DNA of 64,000 bases from Brevibacterium antiquum CNRZ 918. Its GTDB lineage: Bacteria; Actinomycetota; Actinomycetes; Actinomycetales; Brevibacteriaceae. The position numbers were made by a program, and so were the translations under genes. This document shows positions 15,765 to 24,528 of this stretch, piece by piece. Where the stretch lies: contig NZ_FXZD01000007.1 of assembly GCF_900169145.1 (NCBI RefSeq), positions 62,001-126,000 of the forward strand, read 5' to 3'. Under the pieces are notes generated by a model. That model searched no databases. It was not told the DNA's origin and saw nothing but the letters and a program-made list of their open reading frames with translations. Numbering within the stretch: the first letter of the stretch is position 1; each line of letters starts with the position of its first letter.

Positions 15765-15802
15765 TGGTGAGCCCGATGTGAGCAAGCATGGTGAGCCCGA
15801 TG
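15765..15802. repeat. 14-bp direct repeat in the pdxS leader
   Basis: TGGTGAGCCCGATG occurs at 15765-15778 and again at 15789-15802, 24 bp apart start to start, within the pdxS-pdxR divergent region and 19-56 bp upstream of pdxS. Two same-face repeats upstream of a gene whose divergent neighbour is a PdxR-type regulator are plausible operator half-sites. This is inference. Confidence 0.45.
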
Positions 15803-15914
15803 GGCCGGGCGAATTGATCGGTGAGAACGGCCGTTCACCACAAGACTAGATCCACGGGTGGCTCAACAAGAGTGCCAGAAAACATGAAAAGTTTTAGGCC
15901 AGTATGATCGGGGC

Positions 15915-17345
15915 ATGTCTCCTGCTCAACCGACGCGTCCCACTGTTGCCCAGTCGGAAACGCTTCTGCTCCGAGCCGACGGAATTGCGCTGCCCATCGA
16001 CATCGATCGGGACGTCTCGACGTCGCTGCCTGATCAGCTTGTGGCCGAGATCAGGCGACTCATCGCCGCCGGGGCGGTTCGTCCCGGCGAACCGGTGCCT
16101 GCCAGCAGGCGTCTGGCCGCCTACCTCGATGTCTCTCGTGGGACCGTCGAAACCGCTTACGCCCAACTCGTCGTCGAAGGCTTCCTCGTCACAGCCGAAC
16201 GCTCCGCGACACGGGTGAACCCGGAGCTGCCGAGCACGCCGCGCACACGCAACCCACGGATGCGCTCACCGCAGGTCCCACGACGCAGGCTGCGCAGCTT
16301 CGTCGACCTGCGTCCCGGCTTCGGCGGCGACAACCCACTGCAGGAGCCCGCATTCCGCAGGGCGTGGCGTGATTCGCTCGACATCGATCCTGGTCCGATC
16401 GATCCGCTCGGCCAGCCGCAGGCCAGATGGGCGATCGCCGACCACCTGCGCCTGACGCGGGGGATGAACGTCGACCCTGATGACATCATCCTCACCAGCG
16501 GGTCCCGTGATGGGCTTCGTCTGCTCCTCACGACGGGAGTTGAGGGTGCGATCGGCGTCGAGAACCCCGGGTTTCCGGGTCTGCGTCAGGCCATGTCCGA
16601 CCGCGATCTCCGGCCCATCGACACGACACACCTGGCCGATGGCACTCCTGACCACCTCGGCGCGGTAGTCGTCACCCCCAACCATCAGTTCCCGCACGGA
16701 ACCACCATGCCCATCGACCGGCGCGTCAAACTTCTGGAATGGGCGCAGGCGACCGGCGTCATCGTCATCGAAGACGACTACGACAGTGAAGCCCGCTACA
16801 CCCGCACCGTCGTGCCCACCCTCTACGATCTCGCGGAGTCCACAGACACTTCGGCCCAGGTGGTTCACATCGGCACCTTCTCGACCTTGCTGACCTCGGC
16901 CGTATCCACCGGGTACATCATTGCCCACGGGGACATCGGCCACCGTTTGAGCAGCATGCGCACCGCTCTGGGCCCGGCCTTCTCACCGGTCATGCAGACA
17001 GCGATCGCGTCCTATCTGAGCTCGGGAGGATTGCGGCGGCGCATCTCGCGTGGGCGGCGCAGACTCAGAGCTGCCGAGGTGGTCGTGGCCGAAGTGGGGG
17101 CGATCCCCGGTCTCGTCCACGAAGGTCGGACCCTCGTCATCGAGACGCGAGCGACCACTGCGGCACGGCTTCGCACCGATCTGGCAGAGCGAGGGATACT
17201 CGTGGCTTCGCTGGCGGCCGGATGGAGTGCGGACAGCGACGTCAGACACGGTATCGTCATCGCCCACTCGAACGTGGAAGCCGCCGTGCTGCACCAGGCG
17301 TTGGAGACGGTGCAGTCTTTGTTGAGCGAGCGTGGCCAGAGATGA
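15915..17345 (+). CDS. pdxR: MocR/PdxR-type regulator (GntR winged helix plus aminotransferase-like domain)
   Basis: A 476-residue regulator with an N-terminal GntR winged helix (about 30-100: LPDQLVAEIRRLIAAGAV, VPASRRLAAYLDVSRGTVETAY) and a fold-type I aminotransferase-like domain (PGFPGLRQAM, TPNHQFPHGTTMP, IEDDYDSEARY). Divergence from pdxST identifies it as the likely PLP-sensing regulator of that operon. The usual Schiff-base lysine in GTFSK is replaced by Thr324 (GTFSTLL), so covalent PLP binding there looks impossible. TATGAT at 15903-15908 lies 6 nt before ATG 15915, suggesting a leaderless transcript. Confidence 0.85.
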   Translation: MSPAQPTRPTVAQSETLLLRADGIALPIDIDRDVSTSLPDQLVAEIRRLIAAGAVRPGEPVPASRRLAAYLDVSRGTVETAYAQLVVEGFLVTAERSATRVNPELPSTPRTRNPRMRSPQVPRRRLRSFVDLRPGFGGDNPLQEPAFRRAWRDSLDIDPGPIDPLGQPQARWAIADHLRLTRGMNVDPDDIILTSGSRDGLRLLLTTGVEGAIGVENPGFPGLRQAMSDRDLRPIDTTHLADGTPDHLGAVVVTPNHQFPHGTTMPIDRRVKLLEWAQATGVIVIEDDYDSEARYTRTVVPTLYDLAESTDTSAQVVHIGTFSTLLTSAVSTGYIIAHGDIGHRLSSMRTALGPAFSPVMQTAIASYLSSGGLRRRISRGRRRLRAAEVVVAEVGAIPGLVHEGRTLVIETRATTAARLRTDLAERGILVASLAAGWSADSDVRHGIVIAHSNVEAAVLHQALETVQSLLSERGQR

Positions 17346-17376
17346 TCAGGCAGGAGCGGTTGAGTAGGATCGGAGA

Positions 17377-17784
17377 ATGATGAAATTCGGGTTCGTCGCC
17401 GATGGCGTTGCCAAGCTGCTCATCGCAGTCGCTCTCTGCGCATTTCTTCCCGCAGTCGAGTCATTCCTGCTCGCACCCAGGTGGCTGGCGATCACGGCGA
17501 CCGTCCTGCTCTTCCTCAGCGCCGCCACGGAGATCTCCTATGGTGTCCGCAAAGGGGAGAAGCGCTATGTGAAGTACCTTGCGATCTTCGACTCGCTCTG
17601 GGTGGTCTCGACGATCATCGCCGTGATCTTCGCCCTCGTCGGCAGCCCGGCGTCAGGCTTCATCTGGTTCGGCTTCACTGGGCTCGGCTCGCTGGCCATC
17701 GCCATCGTATTCACCACTGGAGCCAATGGCCCCGACTTCGCCGAAGACGAGAGTTCTGACGGGACTTCAGTATCGACCGACTGA
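17377..17784 (+). CDS. Small integral membrane protein, function unknown
   Basis: A 135-residue protein with four predicted transmembrane helices (about 10-30, 33-53, 68-88, 94-114) and an acidic Ser/Asp-rich C-terminal tail. I do not recognise a family. TAGGAT (17365-17370) is 6 nt before ATG 17377; the intervening CGGAGA could alternatively act as a weak ribosome-binding site. It follows pdxR after 31 nt with its own promoter. Confidence 0.7.
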   Translation: MMKFGFVADGVAKLLIAVALCAFLPAVESFLLAPRWLAITATVLLFLSAATEISYGVRKGEKRYVKYLAIFDSLWVVSTIIAVIFALVGSPASGFIWFGFTGLGSLAIAIVFTTGANGPDFAEDESSDGTSVSTD

Positions 17785-17831
17785 ACACACCTGGCGGCTG
17801 AACACAGTGAGTAGCTGAACCGGACTTAACC

Positions 17832-18476
17832 TCAGCGGTTGAACGCGATGGCGGCGTGATAGCCCGCAGGCAGTCCGGACTCCAGGTCGAAGATCTCGAC
17901 GTCGGGGTGCGGAGAGTTGGGTGAGGCAGCGGCGCCGATGTAGTCCATACCTGGGTCGCGTGCCAGGCCCGTGCTGAGAGCTTTGAGGAAAGCTTCCTTC
18001 CGTGCCCAGACACGGACGAAGTCGGTCGCCAGCTCGGATTTCGGGACCTGTTTGAGTTCGGACTGTTCTTTCGGGTGAAGCAGCGACATCGCCTCGGCTG
18101 CGACCGCGTGTTCGGGCACAGCTTCGAGGTCGATTCCGATGGGATCGTCGGCGACAGCCACGAGGACTAAGCGCCTGGCTCGCGTGACGGAGAACTCGCA
18201 TTCCTCGACTCGTGGTTTGCCGGCCGAGTCGAGACGGATATCAATGTCTGCTGGGTCGCGGTCAAGGTGCGTGCCGAGGACGTGGCGAAGAATTACCCGC
18301 CCTGCAGCCCAGGTGGCTGCGGCATCGGGTTCGAATTCACTCGCATAGTTCATCTCCTGCTTCGTCAGCGAGGAGAGATCGATGCGTGCCCATTCGGCCT
18401 CAGCGTCAGTGTCGGCGAGGACGATGGTGGAATCGAGCTGGGTCGGCAGGAGCGTGAAACCGGGGTGGGACTCCAT
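17832..18476 (-). CDS. 4'-phosphopantetheinyl transferase (Sfp type)
   Basis: A 214-residue Sfp-type transferase that would move phosphopantetheine from CoA to a carrier protein serine. PIGIDLEAV (the Mg-binding Asp and Glu) and FVRVWARKEAFLKALSTGL (the W-KEA motif) are clear. The usual N-terminal SH motif region reads FSVTRARR, so it has diverged. The ATG at 18476 lies 3 nt from the stop of the LapA-like gene, so the two share a transcript. No polyketide or peptide synthase is in the window, so the carrier protein is unknown. Confidence 0.8.
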   Translation of the reverse strand: MESHPGFTLLPTQLDSTIVLADTDAEAEWARIDLSSLTKQEMNYASEFEPDAAATWAAGRVILRHVLGTHLDRDPADIDIRLDSAGKPRVEECEFSVTRARRLVLVAVADDPIGIDLEAVPEHAVAAEAMSLLHPKEQSELKQVPKSELATDFVRVWARKEAFLKALSTGLARDPGMDYIGAAASPNSPHPDVEIFDLESGLPAGYHAAIAFNR

Positions 18477-18479
18477 GTA

Positions 18480-18950
18480 TCAGCGGCCCAGAGCCTTCGT
18501 GATCTTCTTGAGCTTGCGATTGAGCACGAAGATCCGCACGGATCCGATGATGCCGGCGATGAAGATGCCGCCGATCGCGGCGAAGAGCATGGCAACGCCC
18601 AGCGGCAGCTGGAACTGCCAGCCGAAGTACTGGAAGTCGGCGGGGACGTTGTTCTGCAGAATGAAGATGAGCAGGAGCACGACGATGGCGGCGCCGAGGA
18701 TGAGGGAGACCCACATTCCCGCCGACATGCCCGAGCCACCCTTGAGCTGAGACAGGTCGGCATTCTTGCCTGCAGGAGTCGGTTCCTGGCGCTGCGCCGG
18801 TTCCGTCTGCTGTGTCGGATCAACCTGCTGTGTCGGTGCGACCTCGCGGGTGTTCCCGGTTGCCGGATCCTCGTCGCCGAGCACGGACTGTGTCTCGGCT
18901 AGCAGCTCTTCGGGCGTCTGAGATTCGCCACGGGGGTCTTGAGTACTCAT
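18480..18950 (-). CDS. LapA-domain (DUF1049) membrane protein
   Basis: A 156-residue protein. Residues 1-75 are hydrophilic, rich in Gln, Pro, Thr and Glu with repeated TQQ motifs. Then come two transmembrane helices (about 80-100 and 115-138) separated by FILQNNVPADFQYFGWQFQLPLG, the typical LapA/DUF1049 signature, and a short basic tail. The family's role is poorly known. ATG 18950 lies 6 nt after TATGAT (18957-18962, minus strand) and inside a 16-bp palindrome. No ribosome-binding site is visible, so the transcript is probably leaderless. Confidence 0.8.
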   Translation of the reverse strand: MSTQDPRGESQTPEELLAETQSVLGDEDPATGNTREVAPTQQVDPTQQTEPAQRQEPTPAGKNADLSQLKGGSGMSAGMWVSLILGAAIVVLLLIFILQNNVPADFQYFGWQFQLPLGVAMLFAAIGGIFIAGIIGSVRIFVLNRKLKKITKALGR

Positions 18951-18983
18951 GCGCCCATCATAGTCGCTGATGGGCGCATGAGT
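18945..18983. promoter_or_regulatory. 16-bp palindrome over the -10 and start codon of the LapA-like gene
   Basis: 18945-18960 pairs perfectly with 18968-18983 (7-nt loop). The palindrome contains the -10 TATGAT and the ATG. It could be an operator or, if transcribed from further upstream, a hairpin hiding the start codon. Confidence 0.55.
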
Positions 18984-19039
18984 CAGGTGATGCGGCGTCT
19001 GACCTGAAGAAGTGAGATCAGATGCGTGTGTCGCTCAGA

Positions 19040-21268
19040 TCAGACCTTCGCGCTCAGCGAGGAGATGATCTCGTTGAGTGTTGCCGAGGGACGCATGGCC
19101 GAGTCGAGCTTCGCCTCGTCCGGGTAGTAATAGCCACCCAGGTCGACCGGGCTGCCCTGCACCTCGAGAAGTTCGGCCGAGATCTTCTCGGCGTTGGTCT
19201 CGAGTGCTTCAGCGACAGGCTTGATGGCCTCGGCCAGTGGTTCGTCAGTGGTCTGCTTGGCCAGGTTCTGTGCCCAGTAGAGGGTGAGGTAGAAGTGGCT
19301 GCCACGGTTGTCGATCTCGCCGACCTTGCGTGACGGCGACTTGTTCTCTTCGAGGAATGTGCCGGTCGCAGCATCGAGCGTGTCGGCAAGCACACCGGCA
19401 CGGGCATTGCCGTGGACGTTGAACTCGTGACGGAACGATTCGGCCAGGGCGAGGAACTCACCGAGGGAATCCCAGCGGAGGTGGTTCTCCTCGACCAGCT
19501 GCTGGACGTGCTTCGGGGCCGAACCGCCGGCACCCGTCTCGAAGAGGCCGCCACCGGCGATGAGCGGAACCACAGAGAGCATCTTCGCCGAGGTGCCCAG
19601 TTCCAGGATCGGGAACAGGTCGGTGTTGTAGTCACGTAGGACGTTGCCGGTCACCGAGATGGTGTCCTTGCCCTCACGGATGCGATCGATCGAGAACTGG
19701 GTCGCTTCGACCGGGTTCATGATGCGGATGTCGAGACCCTCGGTGTCGTGATCGCCGAGGTACTCTTCGACCTTGGCACGCAGGTTGCGGTCATGGGCAC
19801 GGGTCTCGTCGAGCCAGAACACGGCCGGAGTCTCGGAGAGGCGGGCGCGGGTGACGGCCAGCTTGACCCAGTCGCGGACCGGGACGTCCTTGGTCTGGCA
19901 GGCACGCCAGATGTCACCGGCGGCGACATCATGGGACAGAATGACCTCACCGGCGGAGTTGACGACCTCGACGACGCCGTCCTGGGCGATTTCGAAGGTC
20001 TTGTCGTGGCTGCCGTACTCTTCGGCCTTCTGGGCCATGAGTCCGACGTTGGGAACGGTGCCCATCGTGGTCGGGTCGAAGGCACCGTTGGCACGGCAGT
20101 CCTCGATCACAGCCTGGTAGACACCGGCGTAGGAGGAGTCTGGGATGACGGCCAGGGCGTCCTGGGTCGCATCGTCCTTGTTCCACATCTTGCCGCCCAC
20201 GCGGATCATCGCGGGCATTGAGGCGTCGACGATGACATCGGAGGGCACGTGCAGGTTGGTGATTCCCTTATCGGAGTTCACCATCGCCAGGGAGGGACCT
20301 TCGGCCATGCCCTTGTCGATGCCTGCCTTGACGCCTTCAGCGACATCGGCTGGAAGTGCGTCGAGCCCGCCGAGGATGGCGGCCAGTCCGTTGTCGGAGG
20401 TCAGGCCCGCCTCGGCGAGGGCAACACCGTATTCGGCGTAGACCTCGGGGAAGAACGCCTCGATGACGTGTCCGAAGAGGATCGGGTCGGAGACCTTCAT
20501 CATGGTGGCCTTGAGGTGGACGGAGAACAGGATGCCCTCGTCCTTGGCCCTTGCGATCTGAGCCCTGAGGAACTTGTGGAGTTCGGCCACATCCATCTTG
20601 GTGGCGTCGATGATTTCGTCAGCGAGGACAGGCAGCGATTCCTTGAGCACAACGGTCTCGCCCGAGGCAGGACGCAGGCGGATGGCCAGGGTGTCATCGG
20701 CCGGGATGACAACGGACTTCTCATTGTCACGGAAGTCACCCGAAGCCATGGTGGCGACATTGGTCTTCGAGTCAGAGGACCAGTCACCCATCGAGTGAGG
20801 GTGGGCCTTCGCGAAGTTCTTCACAGCCTGTGGGGCGCGACGGTCGGAGTTGCCCTCACGCAGGACCGGATTGACTGCTGAACCTTTGACCTTGTCATAG
20901 CGGGCCTTGGCATCGCGCTCATCATCGGTCGATGGCTCGTCCGGGTAGGCGGGCAGTTCGTAGCCCTGCGACTGGAGCTCGGCGATGGTGGCCTTGAGCT
21001 GGGGGACGGAAGCCGAGATGTTGGGCAGTTTGATGATGTTGGCTTCAGGGGTTTTGGCCAGATCGCCCAGTTCTGACAGAGAATCAGGGACCTGCTGGTC
21101 CTCGGGGAGGCGATCGGTGAACTGCGTCAGCACACGCGCGGCGAGGGAGATGTCGCGGGTCTCGACCTTGACACCCGCCGAGGTGGCGAATGCTTCGATG
21201 ATCGGCTTGAGCGAGTACGTCGCCAGAAGCGGTGCTTCATCGGTGCGCGTATAAATGATTTTGGCCAT
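19040..21268 (-). CDS. icd: NADP-dependent isocitrate dehydrogenase, monomeric type
   Basis: A 742-residue monomeric IDH, the large single-chain form common in Actinobacteria. It oxidises isocitrate to 2-oxoglutarate and CO2 with NADP in the TCA cycle. N-terminal [72 protein letters not shown] and [18 protein letters not shown] are characteristic. The length is as expected. It is divergent from tdk. An ATCCTA (TAGGAT on the minus strand, about 21311-21316) in the 21269-21402 spacer is a plausible -10. Confidence 0.97.
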   Translation of the reverse strand: MAKIIYTRTDEAPLLATYSLKPIIEAFATSAGVKVETRDISLAARVLTQFTDRLPEDQQVPDSLSELGDLAKTPEANIIKLPNISASVPQLKATIAELQSQGYELPAYPDEPSTDDERDAKARYDKVKGSAVNPVLREGNSDRRAPQAVKNFAKAHPHSMGDWSSDSKTNVATMASGDFRDNEKSVVIPADDTLAIRLRPASGETVVLKESLPVLADEIIDATKMDVAELHKFLRAQIARAKDEGILFSVHLKATMMKVSDPILFGHVIEAFFPEVYAEYGVALAEAGLTSDNGLAAILGGLDALPADVAEGVKAGIDKGMAEGPSLAMVNSDKGITNLHVPSDVIVDASMPAMIRVGGKMWNKDDATQDALAVIPDSSYAGVYQAVIEDCRANGAFDPTTMGTVPNVGLMAQKAEEYGSHDKTFEIAQDGVVEVVNSAGEVILSHDVAAGDIWRACQTKDVPVRDWVKLAVTRARLSETPAVFWLDETRAHDRNLRAKVEEYLGDHDTEGLDIRIMNPVEATQFSIDRIREGKDTISVTGNVLRDYNTDLFPILELGTSAKMLSVVPLIAGGGLFETGAGGSAPKHVQQLVEENHLRWDSLGEFLALAESFRHEFNVHGNARAGVLADTLDAATGTFLEENKSPSRKVGEIDNRGSHFYLTLYWAQNLAKQTTDEPLAEAIKPVAEALETNAEKISAELLEVQGSPVDLGGYYYPDEAKLDSAMRPSATLNEIISSLSAKV

Positions 21269-21402
21269 GGTGATGGACTACTCCACATCGTCTCGGGGTT
21301 TGACCTCACCATCCTACCGTTGACCGTCAGCGGCGCAGCTTCCCGGTAGGGTTCTGTCTCGTCACGAACAACAAGAGAATCATTACGAACGACAAAGAGA
21401 GG

Positions 21403-22050
21403 ATGACGGTGGCCAAGCTCTACTTCCGTTATGGGGCGATGAATTCCGGAAAGTCGACCGCTCTCCTGCAGGCCGCCTTCAACTACGAGGAGCGCGGCCA
21501 GCGAGTGCTGCTGGCCAAACCTCACATCGACACGAAGGGCGCCGGTGAGATCGTCTCTCGTCTTGGCGTGACCCGGGAAGTCGACTTCCTCATCCCCGCT
21601 GGCTCCGACGTCGAGACAATCTACGGCGAGCACGCGGACTACGTCGATCATGATGCTCTGCTCGAATCCATCGACACCCCCAAAGCACGAGTGGCCTGCC
21701 TGCTCATCGACGAGGCCCAGTTCCTCGAACCGCTCCAGGTCGATTCGCTCATGCGCATCGCCACCAACGCCTCGGTGCCGGTGATGTGCTATGGCATCCG
21801 CACCGATTTCCGCACCAAGGCCTTCCCCGGTTCGGGCCGACTGCTTGAGATTGCTCACACTCTGGAGGAACTCAAGACGATCTGTCGCTGCGGCCGCAAA
21901 GCGATGTTCAACGGCCGCCTCGTCGATGGCCAGTTCATCTTCGACGGTGACCAGGTCGCCATCGACGGCAACGCGGTGACCTACGAATCATTGTGTCCAC
22001 GCTGTTATCTCGAGTACTCGGGCGGTAGGCTCAGTGCGGTGGTCTCCTGA
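21403..22050 (+). CDS. tdk: Thymidine kinase
   Basis: A 215-residue type II thymidine kinase that phosphorylates thymidine with ATP for the salvage pathway. The P-loop is GAMNSGKSTALLQ (about 11-23), Walker B-like LLIDEAQFL (about 99-107), then YGIRTDFRTKAFPGS and a C-terminal zinc-binding cysteine set (C-R-CG and CPRC). ATG 21403 follows AGAGAGG; GTG 21409 is an alternative. It is 48 nt upstream of the hydrolase gene and may be co-transcribed with it. Confidence 0.95.
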   Translation: MTVAKLYFRYGAMNSGKSTALLQAAFNYEERGQRVLLAKPHIDTKGAGEIVSRLGVTREVDFLIPAGSDVETIYGEHADYVDHDALLESIDTPKARVACLLIDEAQFLEPLQVDSLMRIATNASVPVMCYGIRTDFRTKAFPGSGRLLEIAHTLEELKTICRCGRKAMFNGRLVDGQFIFDGDQVAIDGNAVTYESLCPRCYLEYSGGRLSAVVS

Positions 22051-22113
22051 CCGTCGAACTGCCCTCCTGACCTCGAACATCACATCTGATCTCGACACTT
22101 GCTAGGAGCTCTC

Positions 22114-22881
22114 TTGCGCATTTGCGTCCACCCCCTCAACGACAATCCGGGCTCACCGGTCATCGTCTTCGGAAACGCCCTCGGCACCCGAGCCTCCCTC
22201 TGGGCGGCAGTCGCGGCCAGGTTGGCCGACGACTATCAGATCTATCTCTCCGACCTGCCCGGCCACACCCATCCTCGAACAGATGAGGCAGACGATTTCA
22301 CGCTCTCGGACCTCGCGGCGGGCCTCGTGTCGAGCCTGGCTGAACTGGGTGTGGAGAAATTCACCTACTGCGGAGCCTCGATCTCCGGCGGCATCGGCCT
22401 GACGCTGGCACTCGACCACCCCGACTCGCTGACCGGCCTCGTGGCCTGCTCGACGGCGACGAAATTCGGCACCGCCGATACCTGGGCAGAGCGCATCAAG
22501 GACGTCGAGGAGGACGGAACCCGCGGCCAGCTCGACGACACCGCCGACCGGTGGTTCGCCGCCGGCTTCCTCACGGAGGACATCGCGTCTGGACCGGCTG
22601 TCCTGACCGATCTTGCAATGATCGATGATGCCGCCTACATCGCCTGCGCACGGGCCCTGACCCAGTACGACGTGACCGGCCGCCTCGAAGCCATCTCCAC
22701 GCCGACCCTGTTCATCGCCGGCGCGCAGGATCCCGGCTGCACCCCCGAAGCCATGACCGAGCTCTCGGCACAGGTGACCGACTCCACGATTGCCGTCGTC
22801 CCTGACGCGGCCCATCTGCCCATGGTCGAACATCCGGACCTCGTCTTCGACCACATCGAACAGTTCTTGAGTAAGGTGTAG
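22114..22881 (+). CDS. Alpha/beta hydrolase (3-oxoadipate enol-lactonase-like)
   Basis: A 255-residue alpha/beta hydrolase. It has oxyanion region VFGNALGTRASLW, nucleophile region CGASISGG, acid AGAQDPGC and histidine PDAAHLPMVEHPD. The pattern resembles PcaD-type enol-lactonases, but no other beta-ketoadipate pathway gene is nearby, so the substrate is open. Start: TTG 22114 lies 5 nt after AGGAG (22104-22108), better than the in-frame TTG 22099, which has no ribosome-binding site. Confidence 0.8.
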   Translation: MRICVHPLNDNPGSPVIVFGNALGTRASLWAAVAARLADDYQIYLSDLPGHTHPRTDEADDFTLSDLAAGLVSSLAELGVEKFTYCGASISGGIGLTLALDHPDSLTGLVACSTATKFGTADTWAERIKDVEEDGTRGQLDDTADRWFAAGFLTEDIASGPAVLTDLAMIDDAAYIACARALTQYDVTGRLEAISTPTLFIAGAQDPGCTPEAMTELSAQVTDSTIAVVPDAAHLPMVEHPDLVFDHIEQFLSKV

Positions 22882-22918
22882 CCCACCAGCATCCGACATT
22901 GCTCGATGAGGAGCGCAG

Positions 22919-24499
22919 ATGACTCAGGACAAGAATTCATCCACGGGCGGCTCAACCGAAGTCGGCGAACTCTCACCCGGAGAACGAGCGCCCAGACTGG
23001 CTAAACGCACCGTCCGGATCCGGTGGACCGGCTTCCTGCTCGGACTGATCCTCTCCACCCTCGTCTATGCCATCATGCCGGGCGACCTTGACCACGGAGT
23101 CAGACTCACAGCGGCAATCGCCGTGCTCATGGCTGCCTGGTGGATGACCGAAGCGCTGCCGATCGCCGCCACGGCTCTGGTTCCGCTCGTCGCATTCCCG
23201 GTTCTCGGCACAGATATCGAGATGAAGACCGTCGGTGCCTCCTACGGTAATCCGATCATCTTCCTCTTCCTCGGCGGCTTCCTCATCGCTCTGGCGATGC
23301 AGCGCTGGAACCTCCACCGCCGAATCGCCCTGGTGACCCTGAGCATCATGGGAAATAAGCCTGGACCGATGATCGCCGGCTTCATGATCGCCACCGGATT
23401 CGTCTCCATGTGGGTCTCCAATACCGCCACTGCCGTGATGATGCTGCCGATCGGGATCTCGGTGCTCATGATCGTGAGCAAAGTCGTCGGCGGTGCGATT
23501 GCCGCCGACGCTGACCGGGCCGACTCCGGCAAGGACTCCGGCCTGGGTACGGCAGTGAGATCCAACTTCGGCACTGCCCTCATGCTGGGCATCGCCTATT
23601 CCGCCTCGATCGGGTCATTGGGAACCATCATCGGCACCCCGCCGAACCTGTTCCTGGTCGGATACCTCGAGGAGAACCACGACATCTCCATCGGCTTCGG
23701 CCAGTGGATGCTCGTGGGTGTTCCATTGTCGATCGTCATGATGATCATCGCCTGGTTCCTTCTCGTCAAGGTCCTCTTCAAACCTGAGATCGATGAGATC
23801 CCCGGCGGCAGGGAGCTCATCCGCGACGAATTGAAGAAGCTCGGCCCCATGTCCACCGGCGAGAAGCTGGTCCTGGCCATGTTCATCCTCGCCGCAGTCT
23901 GCTGGATCACTCAGCCGCTGATCTTCGACGAGCCGCCGATCAGCGACGAAGGCATCGCCATGGCCATCGGCCTCCTCCTGTTCCTCATCCCCGGCGGGGC
24001 CAACCGCGGAGTCAAGCTGCTCGACTGGGACACCGCGGAGAACCTGCCCTGGGGTGTGCTGCTTCTCTTCGGGGGAGGATTGGCGCTGTCGGCACAGTTC
24101 TCCTCCTCGGGTCTGACCGAATGGATCGGCAAATCGACCAGCGGGCTCGGGGTGCTCCCGACGATCCTCATCGTCGCCATCTTCGCGACCATCATCCTGT
24201 TCCTCACCGAACTGACGTCGAACACCGCCACCGCAGCAACGTTCATCCCCGTGGTCGGCGGAGTTGCGATGGGGCTCGACCTTGACCCGCTGCTGCTGAC
24301 CATCCCCGTAGCTCTGGCGGCTACGTGTGCATTCATGCTGCCGGTGGCGACCCCACCGAACGCAGTCGCCTACGGCTCCGGCTACGTCACTGTGGGGCAG
24401 ATGATCAAGGGTGGTGTGCTGCTCAATGTCATCGGGATCGTGCTCATCACGGCGACGGTCTACCTGCTGGCCATTCCAGTATTCAACATCATGCTCTGA
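22919..24499 (+). CDS. DASS/SLC13 family anion symporter
   Basis: A 526-residue transporter with about 12 membrane segments after a 30-residue hydrophilic N-terminus. Both SNT signature repeats of the divalent anion:sodium symporter family are visible (MWVSNTATAVMMLP about 160-173 and ELTSNTATAATFIPV about 437-451), plus IGTPPN and ATPPNAVAYGSGYV. It probably imports di- or tricarboxylates such as succinate or malate, or sulfate, with Na+. ATG 22919 is preceded by GAGGAGCG. It stands between the hydrolase and the OYE gene. Confidence 0.9.
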   Translation: MTQDKNSSTGGSTEVGELSPGERAPRLAKRTVRIRWTGFLLGLILSTLVYAIMPGDLDHGVRLTAAIAVLMAAWWMTEALPIAATALVPLVAFPVLGTDIEMKTVGASYGNPIIFLFLGGFLIALAMQRWNLHRRIALVTLSIMGNKPGPMIAGFMIATGFVSMWVSNTATAVMMLPIGISVLMIVSKVVGGAIAADADRADSGKDSGLGTAVRSNFGTALMLGIAYSASIGSLGTIIGTPPNLFLVGYLEENHDISIGFGQWMLVGVPLSIVMMIIAWFLLVKVLFKPEIDEIPGGRELIRDELKKLGPMSTGEKLVLAMFILAAVCWITQPLIFDEPPISDEGIAMAIGLLLFLIPGGANRGVKLLDWDTAENLPWGVLLLFGGGLALSAQFSSSGLTEWIGKSTSGLGVLPTILIVAIFATIILFLTELTSNTATAATFIPVVGGVAMGLDLDPLLLTIPVALAATCAFMLPVATPPNAVAYGSGYVTVGQMIKGGVLLNVIGIVLITATVYLLAIPVFNIML

Positions 24500-24528
24500 A
24501 AAGTGGCGAACCTTGGCAGACTGGTGCC

